Assembly: GCA_002212725.1 (NCBI GenBank) | Contig: MTCR01000134.1 | Span: 1 to 58,042 of the forward strand | DNA from: Sphingobacteriales bacterium TSM_CSM | Lineage (GTDB): Bacteria; Bacteroidota; Bacteroidia; Chitinophagales; UBA2359 | DNA length: 58,042 nt | Reading direction: 5' to 3' | Shown here: piece after piece, positions 1 through 11,700 of the stretch | How positions within the stretch are numbered: position 1 is the stretch's first letter | How the letters are laid out: each line of letters opens with the position of its first letter | Translations under genes and position numbers: made by a program | The notes under the pieces: generated by a model | Databases searched by the model: none | Seen by the model: only the letters and a program-made list of their open reading frames with translations | Told to the model about the DNA's origin: nothing

Positions 1-1166
1 CGCACGTTAACATCGGAACCATTGGGCACGTTGACCACGGTAAAACTACGTTGACCGCTGCTATTACTTATGTATTGGCAGAATCTGGGTTGGCAGAGAA
101 AAAAAGTTATGACTCAATTGACTCAGCACCCGAAGAAAAAGAAAGAGGTATTACTATTAATACCGCACACGTTGAATATGAAACCGCTAATCGCCATTAT
201 GCCCACGTTGACTGCCCCGGCCACGCCGACTATGTGAAAAACATGGTTACGGGTGCTGCACAAATGGATGGTGCTATTGTGGTGTGCGCAGCTACTGATG
301 GACCTATGCCGCAAACCCGTGAACACATTCTGCTTGCCCGTCAGGTAGGGGTGCCCCGTATTGTGGTATTTATGAACAAAGTTGACCTTGTTGATGACCC
401 CGAACTCATTGAATTGGTAGAAATGGAGTTGCGTGAATTGCTCAGTTTCTACGAATTTCCCGGCGATGAGATACCTATCATTAAAGGTTCTGCACTTTTG
501 GCATTAAACGGCGACCCCGAACAGAAAAAAGTTATTCTGGAATTGATGCAAGCCGTTGATGACTATATACCCGTTCCCCCGCGCGCAGTTGACAAACCTT
601 TCCTGATGCCGGTAGAAGACGTGTTCTCTATCACCGGACGTGGAACCGTGGCTACAGGAAGAATTGAGCGTGGTGTAATTAACTCGAGTGAACCGGTTGA
701 AATTATTGGTTTGCGCCCGGTAGAAGAAAAACCGCTTACCTCAGTAGTAACCGGTGTGGAAATGTTCCGTAAAATATTAGACCGTGGCGAAGCCGGCGAT
801 AACGTTGGTTTGCTGCTCCGTGGCATTGACAAAGATGCCATTAAACGCGGCATGGTAGTTTGTAAACCCGGTTCTGTAAAGCCGCACACCAATTTTACCG
901 CCGAAGTGTATGTGTTGAGCAAAGATGAAGGTGGCCGACATACACCGTTCTTTAACAAATATCGTCCGCAGTTTTACTTCCGTACTACCGACGTTACCGG
1001 AGAAATTACCCTCCCTGAGGGCGTTGAAATGTGTATGCCCGGCGATAACCTGACCATTACAGTAAAGTTGATTTACCCCATTGCAATGGAAAAAGGGTTG
1101 CGCTTTGCAATTCGCGAAGGTGGTCGTACAGTAGGCGCAGGTCAGGTTACCGAAATTCTGCAGTAA
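1..1166 (+). CDS. tuf: Elongation factor Tu, 5' end outside window
   Basis: EF-Tu is the GTPase that delivers aminoacyl-tRNA to the ribosomal A site. The reading frame is already open at base 3 and reads [20 protein letters not shown], so the P-loop GHVDHGKT is present and only about the first ten residues lie outside the window. DCPGH (switch II) and NKVD (guanine specificity) follow, then the two beta-barrel domains, ending in AGQVTEILQ and TAA. The gene precedes tRNA-Trp, secE and nusG, a common bacterial arrangement. Identity is certain. An apparent start at base 51 is an internal Leu codon (TTG) inside the P-loop region, not the true start. Confidence 0.98.
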   Translation, partial: HVNIGTIGHVDHGKTTLTAAITYVLAESGLAEKKSYDSIDSAPEEKERGITINTAHVEYETANRHYAHVDCPGHADYVKNMVTGAAQMDGAIVVCAATDGPMPQTREHILLARQVGVPRIVVFMNKVDLVDDPELIELVEMELRELLSFYEFPGDEIPIIKGSALLALNGDPEQKKVILELMQAVDDYIPVPPRAVDKPFLMPVEDVFSITGRGTVATGRIERGVINSSEPVEIIGLRPVEEKPLTSVVTGVEMFRKILDRGEAGDNVGLLLRGIDKDAIKRGMVVCKPGSVKPHTNFTAEVYVLSKDEGGRHTPFFNKYRPQFYFRTTDVTGEITLPEGVEMCMPGDNLTITVKLIYPIAMEKGLRFAIREGGRTVGAGQVTEILQ

Positions 1167-1192
1167 TACTCCAGGCGATTTGAAGTAACTCT

Positions 1193-1292
1193 GTTGTTTT
1201 TAAAACAACATCGGATATTTAAACTGGAAAAGGGGAAGCTACCACACTAAAATAGTGTACCATTACCAAAGCAAATATCCGATGTTTGTTTT
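1193..1292 (+). promoter_or_regulatory. Nested and competing hairpins between tuf and tRNA-Trp
   Basis: Bases 1202-1220 and 1273-1292 form a 19-bp inverted repeat with one bulged base (core CATCGGATATTT / AAATATCCGATG). The 52-nt loop holds a second perfect hairpin, ACACTA-AAA-TAGTGT, at 1244-1258. The left arm can instead pair with the bases just before it: 1193-1200 GTTGTTTT against 1202-1209 AAAACAAC. The two pairings exclude each other, as in attenuators. The structure follows the tuf stop and precedes the tRNA, so a terminator or processing signal is likely; a switch is inference only. Confidence 0.5.
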
Positions 1293-1354
1293 GCCTCTTT
1301 AAGTAGAAATCAGTAAAAAAGTGGTGTAAAAAACCATTTTCTATTAATTGTTGA

Positions 1355-1430
<76 letters not shown>

Positions 1431-1458
1431 TTAACTATTTTAATCTGAAATCCTGATA

Positions 1459-1680
1459 ATGGAGAGAATTAGATTATACATAAAAGAAACCATTCACGAA
1501 TTGCTTTACAAGGTGAGTTGGCCTACGTGGGAAGAGTTGCAGGCAAGCGTAATGGTGGTGTTGATTGCTACCTTAATTTTTTCGGTAGCCATATTTCTTT
1601 TTGACTTTATTTTTGGGGCGAACCCCGAGAATAACCTTTTTAAAGGTGTTTTATACTATATTTATAGTATATTCAGCTAA
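1459..1680 (+). CDS. secE: Preprotein translocase subunit SecE
   Basis: SecE is the small membrane subunit that clamps SecY in the Sec translocon. The 73-residue protein starts MERIRLYIKET, has the family signature around KVSWPTWEELQAS (about residues 19-31), and one hydrophobic membrane segment (VMVVLIATLIFSVAIFLFDF). This is the short one-span form typical outside Gammaproteobacteria. It lies 28 bp after tRNA-Trp and 21 bp before nusG, the usual secE-nusG order. Confidence 0.96.
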   Translation: MERIRLYIKETIHELLYKVSWPTWEELQASVMVVLIATLIFSVAIFLFDFIFGANPENNLFKGVLYYIYSIFS

Positions 1681-1701
1681 TTCAGGCACGGTAATACAGC
1701 T

Positions 1702-2262
1702 ATGACAGAGGTAACCCAAGACGATAGAAAGTGGTATGCATTACGCGTGGTAAGCGGTAAAGAGCGCAAGGTGAAAGAACATCTTGACAAGCTGGTGTCC
1801 ACGAGTAATTGGAGTCATATAGTTACCCAAATACTGGTACCTACCGAGAAGGTATATACGGTCAAGAACGGAAAGAAAACAGTAAAAGAGCGCAATTTTT
1901 ACCCCGGCTATATTCTTTTGGAAGCGGTTGAAGGCAAAATGCACGCCGATATAGTACAAAGCATCAGAAGCATGAACGGAGTTATCAACTTTCTTGGGAA
2001 AGAGCAACCCATTCCGCTTCGCAAAGCCGAGGTAAACCGGATACTCGGCAAAGTTGATGAAATGCAGGATGCCGGAGAAAATGTAAACGAGCCGTTCATT
2101 GTTGGCGAAAGCGTAAAAATTATTGACGGGCCGTTTAACGAATTTACGGGTACCATAGAAGAAATCTACGAGGACAAGAAGAAGATGAAAGTGATTGTTA
2201 AAATATTCGGACGCAGAACCCCCGTAGAGGTTAATTTTGTTCAAGTTGAAAAACAAATATAG
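1702..2262 (+). CDS. nusG: Transcription antitermination factor NusG
   Basis: NusG binds RNA polymerase and links it to Rho or the ribosome. The 186-residue product begins with the NGN domain ([19 protein letters not shown], and [13 protein letters not shown]), followed by a KOW domain near the C terminus ([21 protein letters not shown]). Length and domain order are normal. It lies two bases before rplK, so translation of the two is probably coupled. Confidence 0.97.
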   Translation: MTEVTQDDRKWYALRVVSGKERKVKEHLDKLVSTSNWSHIVTQILVPTEKVYTVKNGKKTVKERNFYPGYILLEAVEGKMHADIVQSIRSMNGVINFLGKEQPIPLRKAEVNRILGKVDEMQDAGENVNEPFIVGESVKIIDGPFNEFTGTIEEIYEDKKKMKVIVKIFGRRTPVEVNFVQVEKQI

Positions 2263-2264
2263 CA

Positions 2265-2735
2265 ATGGCTAAAGAAGTCGAACACGTAGTACGGTTAATT
2301 GTAAAAGGTGGCCAAGCCAACCCTGCACCGCCTATTGGTCCTGCATTGGGTTCAAAGGGGGTAAACATTATGCAGTTTTGCAAAGAGTTTAACGCCAGAA
2401 CACAAGAGCAACAGGGCGAGTTATTGCCGGTGTTAATGACTGTTTACAAAGACAAGTCGTTCACTTTTGTAATTAAAACACCACCGGTAGCCAACTTACT
2501 GGGCGCTGCCGCTAAATTGAAACCAAAAAAAGCTACCAGTAAACTTGCCGGCGGCTCTCCGGAGCCTAACCGCCGCAAAGTGGCTACACTTACCTGGGAA
2601 CAGGTGCGTCAGATTGCCGAGAAAAAAATGCCCGATTTAAATGCGTTCACCATAGAATCGGCCATGAAGATGGTAGCCGGCACTGCCAGAAGTATGGGTA
2701 TTACCATTTCGGGTACACCGCCCTGGCAACAATAA
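2265..2735 (+). CDS. rplK: 50S ribosomal protein L11
   Basis: L11 forms part of the GTPase-associated centre of the large subunit. The protein shows the family start ([20 protein letters not shown]), the [17 protein letters not shown] motif, and the C-terminal RNA-binding domain ([22 protein letters not shown]). At 156 residues it is about ten longer than typical because of a short C-terminal tail ([10 protein letters not shown]). It follows nusG by two bases and leads the L11-L1-L10-L7/L12 block. Confidence 0.97.
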   Translation: MAKEVEHVVRLIVKGGQANPAPPIGPALGSKGVNIMQFCKEFNARTQEQQGELLPVLMTVYKDKSFTFVIKTPPVANLLGAAAKLKPKKATSKLAGGSPEPNRRKVATLTWEQVRQIAEKKMPDLNAFTIESAMKMVAGTARSMGITISGTPPWQQ

Positions 2736-2788
2736 CCTACATTTAAGACCGAAATTTGAGGTAAAGAGCATTAAAAAAACTTACAGTT

Positions 2789-3484
2789 GTGAAACTTACT
2801 AAAAAACGCAAAGCAGTAAACGGCCGGGTAGATAGCAGTAAATTATATGCACTAACCGAAGCAGCCGCTTTAGTAAAAGAGGTAAATACCACCAAATTCG
2901 ACTCATCGGTTGACCTGCACGTTAAATTGGGTGTTGACCCCCGGAAACCCGACCAAGCTATACGTGGGTCGGTGTCGCTTCCGCATGGAACCGGCCGGGT
3001 AAAACGCATATTGGTTCTTTGCAGCCCCGATAAAGAGGAAGAGGCCAAACAAGCCGGCGCCGATTACTACGGGCTGAACGAATATGTAGATAAAATTTTG
3101 GCAGGCTGGACCGATATTGACGTAATTATTGCCACCCCTAACGTAATGGCACAGGTTGGTAAACTGGGTCGTATTTTGGGCCCCCGCGGGCTGATGCCCA
3201 ACCCCAAAACCGGCACTATTACCCCCAATGTAGCTGCTGCTGTAGAGGAAGTAAAAAAGGGGAAAATTGACTTTAAGGTAGATAAGTACGGCATTATTCA
3301 TGCATCGGTTGGACGTGTTTCTTTCTCGCCCGAAAAAATAGCCGAAAATGCAATCGAACTCATGCATACATTGGCAAGAATGAAACCAACCGCATCAAAA
3401 GGCGTGTATATTAAAAGCATTTATATGGCAAGTACCATGAGTCCGGGTATAGCCATTGAACCCAAAACCATTAAAGGAATTTAG
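2789..3484 (+). CDS. rplA: 50S ribosomal protein L1
   Basis: L1 builds the mobile stalk at the E site and in many bacteria represses its own operon by binding mRNA. The 231-residue protein has the conserved core (GPRGLMPNPKTGT) and the usual segments VDLHVKLGVDPRKPDQ and YGIIHASVGRVSF. The start is a GTG at 2789; the next in-frame Met codons lie far inside the gene. It is 53 bp after rplK and two bases before rplJ. Confidence 0.97.
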   Translation: MKLTKKRKAVNGRVDSSKLYALTEAAALVKEVNTTKFDSSVDLHVKLGVDPRKPDQAIRGSVSLPHGTGRVKRILVLCSPDKEEEAKQAGADYYGLNEYVDKILAGWTDIDVIIATPNVMAQVGKLGRILGPRGLMPNPKTGTITPNVAAAVEEVKKGKIDFKVDKYGIIHASVGRVSFSPEKIAENAIELMHTLARMKPTASKGVYIKSIYMASTMSPGIAIEPKTIKGI

Positions 3485-3486
3485 TC

Positions 3487-4017
3487 ATGACAAGGGAAGA
3501 AAAAGGGGCAGTTATAGCGGAACTCAAGGAAAAGTTCAGTAAATCGGATTTTTTCTATTTAGCCGACTCATCGGCGCTTACAGTGGCCGATATCAGCAAA
3601 GTGCGACGAATTTTTTATGAGAAAGGGTTGGAAATAAAAGTTGCCAAAAATACCCTTATCAAAAAAGCACTCGACCAATTGAGCGACTCTAAGTATCAGG
3701 ATATTTACCCACAATTGCATGGCCCAACTACGGTTATCTTTACAGAGGTTTCTAACCTGCCGGCAAAAGTTATTAAAGACTTGCACGACAAAGAGCACTT
3801 AACTAAGTTTGTATTCAAGGCGGCCTATATTGATACGGCTGTGTTTGCCGGCGAAGAAAACTTAGATACACTCACCAAGCTGAAAACGAAATACGAACTT
3901 ATAGGGGAAGTAATTGGATTATTGCAATCTCCTGCCAAGAACGTTATTTCGGCACTTAAATCGGGCGGTGATAAACTGGCCGGTATTGTTAAAACGCTTT
4001 CCGAAAGAGAAGGTTAA
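3487..4017 (+). CDS. rplJ: 50S ribosomal protein L10
   Basis: L10 anchors L7/L12 dimers at the base of the ribosomal stalk. The 176-residue protein starts MTREEKGAVIAELKEKFSKS, has the conserved VAKNTLIKKAL segment near residue 55, and ends in a helical L7/L12-binding tail (SALKSGGDKLAGIVKTLSERE). It starts two bases after rplA stops. A 117-bp AT-rich gap follows before rplL, containing a small CGCTTT/AAAGCG hairpin at 4083-4096. Confidence 0.96.
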   Translation: MTREEKGAVIAELKEKFSKSDFFYLADSSALTVADISKVRRIFYEKGLEIKVAKNTLIKKALDQLSDSKYQDIYPQLHGPTTVIFTEVSNLPAKVIKDLHDKEHLTKFVFKAAYIDTAVFAGEENLDTLTKLKTKYELIGEVIGLLQSPAKNVISALKSGGDKLAGIVKTLSEREG

Positions 4018-4134
4018 TAGCCGGCTGTTTTGGGAACAGTGTCTGATTGTTACGCACTCATTATATATTTTTCCTTTTTTAACGCTTTTTAAAGCGAAAG
4101 CACTTTTTAGCAAACAATTTAAAAACTTAATAAG

Positions 4135-4524
4135 ATGGCAGATTTAAAATCATTTGCAGAACAATTAGTTAACCTCAGCGTAAAAGAAGTTAACGAGTTA
4201 GCGCGCATTCTGAAAGAAGAGTATGGCATAGAGCCTGCAGCAGCAGCAGCCGTAATGGTTGCCGGAGGCGGCGGTGGCGGTGGTGCAGCCGAGCAACCCG
4301 CAGAAGCCGTAAAAACCGAATTTGACGTATTGCTCAAATCGGCCGGACCTAATAAACTGAATGTGGTAAAAGTAGTAAAAACTATTACTAACCTTGGTTT
4401 AAAAGAGGCTAAAGATTTAGTTGACGGTGCACCTTCTATGGTAAAAGAAAAAATATCAAAAGAAGAAGCCGCATCTATTAAATCGCAGTTGGAAGAAGTG
4501 GGTGCTGAAGTTGAAGTAAAATAA
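4135..4524 (+). CDS. rplL: 50S ribosomal protein L7/L12
   Basis: L7/L12 is the multi-copy stalk protein that recruits translational GTPases. The N-terminal dimerisation domain (residues 1-40) is followed by an Ala/Gly-rich hinge with seven consecutive Gly codons, then the C-terminal factor-binding domain ([20 protein letters not shown], ending [10 protein letters not shown]). At 129 residues the length is normal. The 249-bp gap to rpoB holds a hairpin described separately. Confidence 0.97.
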   Translation: MADLKSFAEQLVNLSVKEVNELARILKEEYGIEPAAAAAVMVAGGGGGGGAAEQPAEAVKTEFDVLLKSAGPNKLNVVKVVKTITNLGLKEAKDLVDGAPSMVKEKISKEEAASIKSQLEEVGAEVEVK

Positions 4525-4698
4525 ACCACCTCAACGCAGCATCAGGTTGCTAGCGAACCTGCCTGCCGGGGGCAGTTATAAACAGCACCGGTTTAGTAGA
4601 GCACTTTTAAAGTGTATTGGTTATTGGTATTTGTATTTTTTAACCCAAAACAGTTTCGCTACGCATCTACTACTGTTACATCTTCAAAATAACCGCTT

Positions 4699-4740
4699 AA
4701 AATAGGCATTGGAGCGCCTGTTCCTCTGCCTATTTTTGCA
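4699..4740 (+). terminator. Hairpin with T-run between rplL and rpoB
   Basis: A perfect 10-bp inverted repeat, AAAATAGGCA (4699-4708) and TGCCTATTTT (4727-4736), encloses an 18-nt loop; the 3' arm runs into TTTTTG. It sits about 40 bp before the rpoB start. It could be a partial terminator that lowers rpoBC expression relative to the ribosomal proteins, as known for rplL-rpoB in other bacteria; the function here is inferred. Confidence 0.45.
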
Positions 4741-4773
4741 TTTATTGTCAATTAAAATTAAGTTCATTATAAT

Positions 4774-7700
4774 ATGATGTCTCAAAAAAGCGGCTACACA
4801 GAAAGGGTAAATTTTGGTAAAATCAAACAAACTTTTGACTATCCGGATTTATTGGCTATCCAGATAGATGCCTTTAAAAAGTTTTTCCAGATTGAAACCA
4901 CGCCCGAAAACCGGGAAAATGAAGGATTGTATGCTGTGTTTAAGGAAAATTTTCCTATAAGCGACGCCCGCAATATCTTTGTGCTGGAATTCTTAGATTA
5001 TTATATTGACCCGCCGCGCTACACCATTGATGAGTGCATACAACGCGGTCTTTCATATAGCGTGCCCCTTAAGGCTAAATTGCGCCTCTCCTGCAATGAC
5101 GAGGAACACGTAGATTTTAAAACCATAGAGCAGGAGGTGTTTTTGGGCAACCTGCCCTACATGACCTCCAAGGGAACTTTTATTATTAACGGCGCTGAAC
5201 GCATTGTGGTTTCACAATTGCACCGCTCGCCGGGTGTGTTTTTTAGCCAAAGCGTTCACCCAAACGGCACCCGCATCTATTCGGCAAGGGTAATACCTTT
5301 TAAAGGAGCATGGATAGAGTTTGCTACAGACATTAATAATGTTATGTACGCATATATTGACCGGAAAAAGAAATTTCCGGTAACCACGCTCTTGCGTGCC
5401 ATTGGCTACGATAGCGATAAATCTATTTTGGAACTGTTTGACCTTGCCGATGAAATAGAAGTAACCCGCCAAAATCTTGCAAATAATATTGGTAAAAAAT
5501 TAGCTGCAAGAGTGCTGAAAACCTGGGTAGAAGATTTTGTTGACGAAGATACCGGCGAAGTGGTGAGTATTGAGCGTCACGAAGTGCTGCTTGACCGCGA
5601 TACTATATTGGATGAAGATAATATGGAAGCCATTCTGGAAACCGGCGTTGCTACCATTATTTTGCAAAAAGATGAAAAAGCCGGCGACTTTGCCATTATT
5701 CTGAATACCCTGCAAAAAGATACCTCCAACTCTGAATTGGAGGCGGTGCAGCACATATACCGGCAGTTGCGCGGAACCGATCCGCCGGATGATGAAACTG
5801 CCCGCGGCATTATTGACAAGCTCTTTTTCTCTGATAAACGCTACGACCTTGGCGAAGTAGGACGCTACAAAATTAACAAAAAACTGAAATTGGGAATACC
5901 CGATTCGGTACGTGTGCTAACCAAGGAAGACATCATCAGCATGGTAGAATACCTGGTAAACTTAACCAACCAAAATGCTGAAATTGATGATATTGACCAC
6001 CTTAGCAACCGCCGGATTAAAACCGTAGGCGAACAGTTGTTTGCACAGTTCAGCACAGGGCTTGCCAGAATGGCGCGTACCATCCGCGAACGTATGAACG
6101 TGCGCGATACAGAGGTTTTCTCACCCATTGACCTTATTAATGCCCGAACCCTGTCATCGGTTATTAATACCTTTTTCGGAACGAGCCAACTCTCCCAGTT
6201 CCTCGACCAAACCAACCCGCTTTCCGAAATTACCCATAAACGCCGTATTTCGGCACTGGGGCCGGGGGGGTTATCGAGAGAAAGAGCCGGTTTTGAGGTG
6301 CGCGACGTGCACTACTCGCACTATGGCCGCCTTTGCACCATTGAAACGCCGGAAGGCCCCAACATCGGACTGATTTCTACCATGTGCATTCATGCCAAAG
6401 TAAATGACCTCGGATTTCTTGAAACACCTTATCGCAAGGTTAAAGAAGGCAAGGTGCTGTTGGGCGAAAAGGATGTAGAATATTTGTCGGCAGAGGAAGA
6501 AGACAATAAAATAATAGGACAGGCAATAGCCGAGTTTAACCCGCAAGACGGAACCATTATTGCCGAAAAGGTAAAAGCACGTTGGGAAGGTGAGTTTCCT
6601 ATTGCCTCGCCCGATGAATTGCAGTATATTGACGTGGCATCTAACCAAATTGTTGGGGTATCGGCTTCGCTCATTCCATTCCTTGAAAACGACGACGCCA
6701 ACCGCGCCTTAATGGGTTCTAACATGCAACGCCAGGCTGTGCCCCTGCTGCGCCCCGAAGTACCTATTGTGGGTACAGGGCTGGAGGCCAAAGTAGCACA
6801 GGACTCGCGCATGTTGCTCAATGCAGAACGAAAAGGCGTGGTAGAATATGTAGATGCCAACAAGGTAGTAGTGCGCTACGAAAGAACCGACGAGGAACGC
6901 ATAGCCAGTTTTGAAGATGACAGCGTAACTTATGAACTTATTAAGTTCAGACGAACCAACCAGGCCACCTGTATTAACCTTAAACCCGTTGTGCGTAAAG
7001 GGGATATTGTGGAAGCCGGACAGGCGCTTTGCGAGGGTTATGCAACCGCCAGCGGCGAACTGGCCCTTGGACAAAACCTTACCGTGGCATTTATGCCCTG
7101 GAAAGGATATAACTTTGAAGATGCCATCGTAATATCGGAGCGCATTGTTCAAAATGATATCTTCTCCTCTATCCATATTGAGTCTTTTGACCACGAAGTG
7201 CGCGATACCAAACTGGGCGAAGAAGAGTTAACCAACGACATCCCCAACGTTAGCGAAGACGCAACCAAAGACCTTGATGAAAACGGTATTATAAGAATTG
7301 GTGCGCATGTAAAAGAAGGCGATATTATTGTGGGTAAAATTACCCCGAAAGGCGAAACCGACCCCACACCCGAAGAAAAACTGCTTCGCGCCATTTTTGG
7401 CGATAAGGCCGGCGATGTAAAAGACGCCTCGCTCAAAGTGCCACCCTCTATTGAAGGAGTGGTAATAGACAAACAACTATATGCCCGCGCCAAAAAGACC
7501 AAAGAAAGCAAGGTAAAAGAAAAAGAAGAAATTAACAAGCTGGAGCACGACCATAAAGTACGCCTCGATAAACTTCGGGATATACTTATGAGTAAACTCT
7601 TGCAACTGCTTCAGGAAAAACGCTCTGAAGGAGTTCGGAATATTCATAGCGAAGAGGTAATTCCGGTAGGCGTTAAATTTACCCCGGTTATTTTGAACGA

Positions 7701-8595
7701 TATCCCGGATTTCAGAATGTTGGATATGCGCAACTGGACGAACGACCCCAAAATCAACGATATTCTGAAACGCCTCATGCACAACTACACCATTAAGGTT
7801 GGTGAGGAAGTGGCACGCTACAAACGAGTAAAATACAGCATTACCATTGGCGACGAACTGCCCGCCGGCGTACTTAAACTGGCTAAAGTGTATATTGCCA
7901 AAAAACGCAAATTGCGCGTTGGCGATAAACTTGCAGGACGACACGGAAACAAAGGTATTGTGGCTAAAATTGTGCGCCAGGAAGATATGCCATTCCTCGA
8001 AGACGGAACGCCTATGGATATTGTGCTGAACCCTATGGGTGTGCCCTCGCGGATGAACCTGGGGCAAATTTACGAAACCGTATTGGCTTGGGCCGGTAAA
8101 AAACTGGGCTTAAAATATGCCTGCCCCATTTTTGACGGCCCCTCGGTAAACGAAATTGAAAGCGAAATTAAAAAAGCCGGGCTGCCATCGCTTGGACAAA
8201 CATACCTGTACGACGGAGAAACCGGCGAACGGTTCCACCAACCCGCAACAGTTGGCGTAATTTACATGCTTAAACTGGCACACATGGTTGACGATAAAAT
8301 GCACGCACGCTCCATTGGACCCTACTCGCTCATAACCCAGCAACCCTTGGGCGGTAAAGCACAATTTGGCGGACAACGTTTCGGCGAAATGGAAGTATGG
8401 GCACTGGAAGCTTTTGGCGCATCTAATATCTTGCGCGAAATGCTTACAGTTAAGTCTGACGATATCGTTGGCCGCGCCAAAGCTTACGAAGCTATTGTTA
8501 AAGGTGACCCCATTCCCGAACCGGGTATTCCCGAATCGTTTAATGTATTAATGAACGAATTACATGGGTTAGCCCTTGATTTGGTAAAACACTAA
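4774..8595 (+). CDS. rpoB: DNA-directed RNA polymerase subunit beta
   Basis: This is the beta subunit, forming one pincer of RNA polymerase and the rifampicin pocket. The 1273-residue protein carries the rifampicin region ([21 protein letters not shown], then [12 protein letters not shown]), the [11 protein letters not shown] motif, and the C-terminal [13 protein letters not shown] and [18 protein letters not shown] blocks. The start is a tandem ATG ATG (4774 or 4777); either could be used and no Shine-Dalgarno sequence decides. It is followed by rpoC. Confidence 0.98.
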   Translation: MMSQKSGYTERVNFGKIKQTFDYPDLLAIQIDAFKKFFQIETTPENRENEGLYAVFKENFPISDARNIFVLEFLDYYIDPPRYTIDECIQRGLSYSVPLKAKLRLSCNDEEHVDFKTIEQEVFLGNLPYMTSKGTFIINGAERIVVSQLHRSPGVFFSQSVHPNGTRIYSARVIPFKGAWIEFATDINNVMYAYIDRKKKFPVTTLLRAIGYDSDKSILELFDLADEIEVTRQNLANNIGKKLAARVLKTWVEDFVDEDTGEVVSIERHEVLLDRDTILDEDNMEAILETGVATIILQKDEKAGDFAIILNTLQKDTSNSELEAVQHIYRQLRGTDPPDDETARGIIDKLFFSDKRYDLGEVGRYKINKKLKLGIPDSVRVLTKEDIISMVEYLVNLTNQNAEIDDIDHLSNRRIKTVGEQLFAQFSTGLARMARTIRERMNVRDTEVFSPIDLINARTLSSVINTFFGTSQLSQFLDQTNPLSEITHKRRISALGPGGLSRERAGFEVRDVHYSHYGRLCTIETPEGPNIGLISTMCIHAKVNDLGFLETPYRKVKEGKVLLGEKDVEYLSAEEEDNKIIGQAIAEFNPQDGTIIAEKVKARWEGEFPIASPDELQYIDVASNQIVGVSASLIPFLENDDANRALMGSNMQRQAVPLLRPEVPIVGTGLEAKVAQDSRMLLNAERKGVVEYVDANKVVVRYERTDEERIASFEDDSVTYELIKFRRTNQATCINLKPVVRKGDIVEAGQALCEGYATASGELALGQNLTVAFMPWKGYNFEDAIVISERIVQNDIFSSIHIESFDHEVRDTKLGEEELTNDIPNVSEDATKDLDENGIIRIGAHVKEGDIIVGKITPKGETDPTPEEKLLRAIFGDKAGDVKDASLKVPPSIEGVVIDKQLYARAKKTKESKVKEKEEINKLEHDHKVRLDKLRDILMSKLLQLLQEKRSEGVRNIHSEEVIPVGVKFTPVILNDIPDFRMLDMRNWTNDPKINDILKRLMHNYTIKVGEEVARYKRVKYSITIGDELPAGVLKLAKVYIAKKRKLRVGDKLAGRHGNKGIVAKIVRQEDMPFLEDGTPMDIVLNPMGVPSRMNLGQIYETVLAWAGKKLGLKYACPIFDGPSVNEIESEIKKAGLPSLGQTYLYDGETGERFHQPATVGVIYMLKLAHMVDDKMHARSIGPYSLITQQPLGGKAQFGGQRFGEMEVWALEAFGASNILREMLTVKSDDIVGRAKAYEAIVKGDPIPEPGIPESFNVLMNELHGLALDLVKH

Positions 8596-8669
8596 GTCTT
8601 TTTTTTACCCCGATGTAACGACAACCGCAAGGCAACTCTTCACCGGGAACCACCATTTAGGCAACTTTT

Positions 8670-8704
8670 AAAACCTGTCGGGCAAAACAAACCCGGCAGG
8701 TTTT
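8670..8704 (+). terminator. Strong hairpin between rpoB and rpoC
   Basis: A 13-bp stem (8670-8682, AAAACCTGTCGGG, with 8692-8704, CCCGGCAGGTTTT; one G-T wobble) closes a 9-nt loop. A and T runs flank the arms, so it resembles a bidirectional intrinsic terminator, but the T-run is only four bases. It lies in the 190-bp gap between two genes whose products are needed in equal amounts, so full termination seems unlikely; RNA processing or mRNA protection is an alternative. Confidence 0.45.
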
Positions 8705-8785
8705 ACAACCAACCGATACTACACTATTACCAGTACGCGTTACGCTCTACTCTCCATCATTAAAAACCCGAAAGCAAGTTATACT

Positions 8786-11700
8786 ATGTCAAGTGTAAAA
8801 AAAGATAACAAGCAAAAAACGGATTTCACCGCCTTAACCATTTGCCTTGCTTCACCAGATAAAATTCTTGAACGTTCAAAAGGCGAAGTTACCAAGCCCG
8901 AAACCATTAACTACCGCACCTACAAACCCGAAAGAGAGGGCTTGTTTTGTGAACGCATTTTTGGCCCAATAAAAGACTATGAATGCTATTGCGGAAAATA
9001 TAAGCGCATACGCTATAAAGGTATTGTGTGCGACCGCTGCGGTGTAGAGGTAACAGAAAAAAAAGTGCGTCGCGAACGCATGGGCCACATAAAACTGGTA
9101 GTGCCGGTGGTACATATCTGGTATTTTAAATCTTTACCTAATAAAATAGGATACCTGTTGGGCATGTCTTCCAAAAAACTGGAAACAGTTATTTATTATG
9201 AACGCTACGTGGTTATCCAACCCGGCATTCTGGAAAGCAAAGTGAGCGCCCTCGACCTTTTGAACGAAGAAGATTATATTGAATTAACCGAAGCGCTGCC
9301 ACGAGACAACCAACTATTGCCCGATTCTGACCCCAATAAGTTTATAGCCCGAATGGGGGGCGAAGCTATTCGCGACCTGTTGTCGCGCATTGACCTCGAC
9401 ACGCTTTCTTACAGCCTGCGCGATGCAGCAGCCACCGAATCATCGCAACAACGAAAAGCCGAAGCCCTTAAACGCCTGAGCGTGGTAGAGGCCTTCCGCG
9501 AAGCAAACTCCAATGTTGAAAACCGCCCCGAATGGATGGTAGTACAATACCTGCCTATCATTCCGCCTGAACTGCGCCCCTTGGTACCCCTTGACGGCGG
9601 ACGTTTTGCCAGCTCCGATTTAAATGACCTTTACCGAAGGGTAATCATCAGAAACAACCGCCTCAAACGCCTTATAGAAATTAAAGCGCCCGAAGTAATT
9701 CTGCGAAACGAAAAACGCATGTTGCAAGAGGCCGTTGACTCACTTTTCGACAACTCGCGCAAATCAAACGCCGTAAAGGCCGAAGGCGGGCGCGCCTTAA
9801 AATCATTAAGCGATGTGCTGAAAGGTAAACAAGGCCGTTTCAGGCAAAACCTGCTGGGTAAAAGGGTTGACTACTCAGGACGTTCGGTAATTGTGGTAGG
9901 TCCTACTCTTAAAATGCATGAATGCGGCCTGCCCAAAGCAATGGCGGCAGAGTTGTTTAAACCGTTTATCATTCGCAAACTCATAGAACGGGGAATTGTA
10001 AAAACAGTAAAATCGGCCAAAAAACTGGTTGACCGGAAAGAATCGGCCGTGTGGGATATTCTCGAAAACATTTTGCGCGGACACCCCGTACTCCTTAACC
10101 GGGCACCAACCCTGCACCGCTTGTCAATACAGGCTTTTCAGCCGGTATTGGTAGAGGGTAAAGCCATACAGCTGCACCCGCTGGTTTGTACTGCATTTAA
10201 CGCAGACTTTGACGGCGACCAAATGGCCGTACACGTGCCCCTTAGCAACGAAGCCATTCTGGAAGCACAATTGCTCATGCTCTCTGCCCATAACATTCTT
10301 AACCCCCAAAGCGGTACCCCTATTGCCTTGCCCTCGCAAGACATGGTGTTGGGGCTGTATTACATTACCAAAGAGCGCAAAACTGCACCCGGACACGTTG
10401 TAAAAGGAGAAGGCAAAACTTTTTACTCGCCCGAAGAGGTAATTATTGCCCACAACGAGCGCGCCTTAGACCTGCACGCCAGCATTAAAGTAAAAGTGCC
10501 CGTAAGACAGGCAGACGGAACCCTGCAGCGCCAGTTTATGCAAACCACTACCGGCCGCGTACTGTTTAATGAGGTAGTGCCCAAAGAAGTAGGTTTTATT
10601 AATAAACTGCTTTCTAAAAAAGAACTTCGCACCGTAGTGGGCGATATTATTAAGGTAGTAGGAATTGCCCGAACTGCCCGATTCCTCGATGACATTAAGC
10701 AAATGGGCTTTGAATGGGCATTTAAAGGCGGCTTGTCTTTTAGTATTAAGGACTTGCTGGTGCCCGTAGAGAAAAACGACATGATTTCGCGTGCCCAAAC
10801 CGAAGTGGACGAAGTATCGGCAAACTATGAAATTGGCCTTATTACCAATAACGAACGTTATAATCAGGTAATTGACATCTGGACCCGCCTCAGTACCCGT
10901 ATCAGCGACACCCTCATTAAAGGTTTGGAAGATGACCGACAAGGATTTAACCCCGTGTTTATGATGTTCCATTCGGGCGCACGTGGCTCAAAAGAGCAAA
11001 TTAAACAGTTGGCCGGTTTAAGGGGCTTAATGGCAAAACCACGCAAATCGGGTTCGGTTGGCCCCGAAATTGTAGAAAACCCCATTCTTGCCAACTTTAA
11101 AGAAGGTTTGTCGGTTTTGGAGTACTTCATTTCTACACACGGTGCCCGCAAAGGTTTAGCAGATACCGCACTTAAAACCGCCGATGCCGGTTATCTTACC
11201 CGCCGTTTGGTGGACGTGGCACAAGATGTGGTAATTTCGGAAGAAGACTGCCTGACCCTTCGGGGAATTGAAATTTCGGCGCTCAAAGACAATGAAGATA
11301 TTGTAGAACCCTTGTATGAGCGTATTTTAGGCCGTATGGCGCTTCAGGACATTATACACCCGCTTACCGATGAGGTAATTGTAAAAGCCGGTGAAGAAAT
11401 AACCGAAGATATAGCCCGGTTTATTGACCAGGAAACCGGTATTGAAACGGTTGCCATACGCTCCGTACTTACCTGCGAGTCGCGCTACGGTGTATGTGTG
11501 AAATGTTATGGCAGAAACCTTACCAATAACCGCATGGCGCAAATTGGCGATGCAGTGGGTATTATTGCCGCCCAATCTATTGGCGAACCCGGAACGCAGC
11601 TTACCCTGCGCACATTCCACGTGGGTGGTACCGCTTCTAACATTGCTACCGAATCGAAACTTACCGCCAAGTTTGATGGTGTGCTGGAGTTTGATGAAGT

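Noticed and set aside
1202-1292. Miniature transposon made of the 19-bp inverted repeats
   Set aside because: No flanking target duplication is seen and no second copy exists in the window; an RNA structure explains it better.
1741-2265. 174-codon frame on the - strand opposite nusG
   Set aside because: It lies wholly within nusG, which is certain; its translation is rich in Phe/Tyr/His, typical of an antisense shadow.
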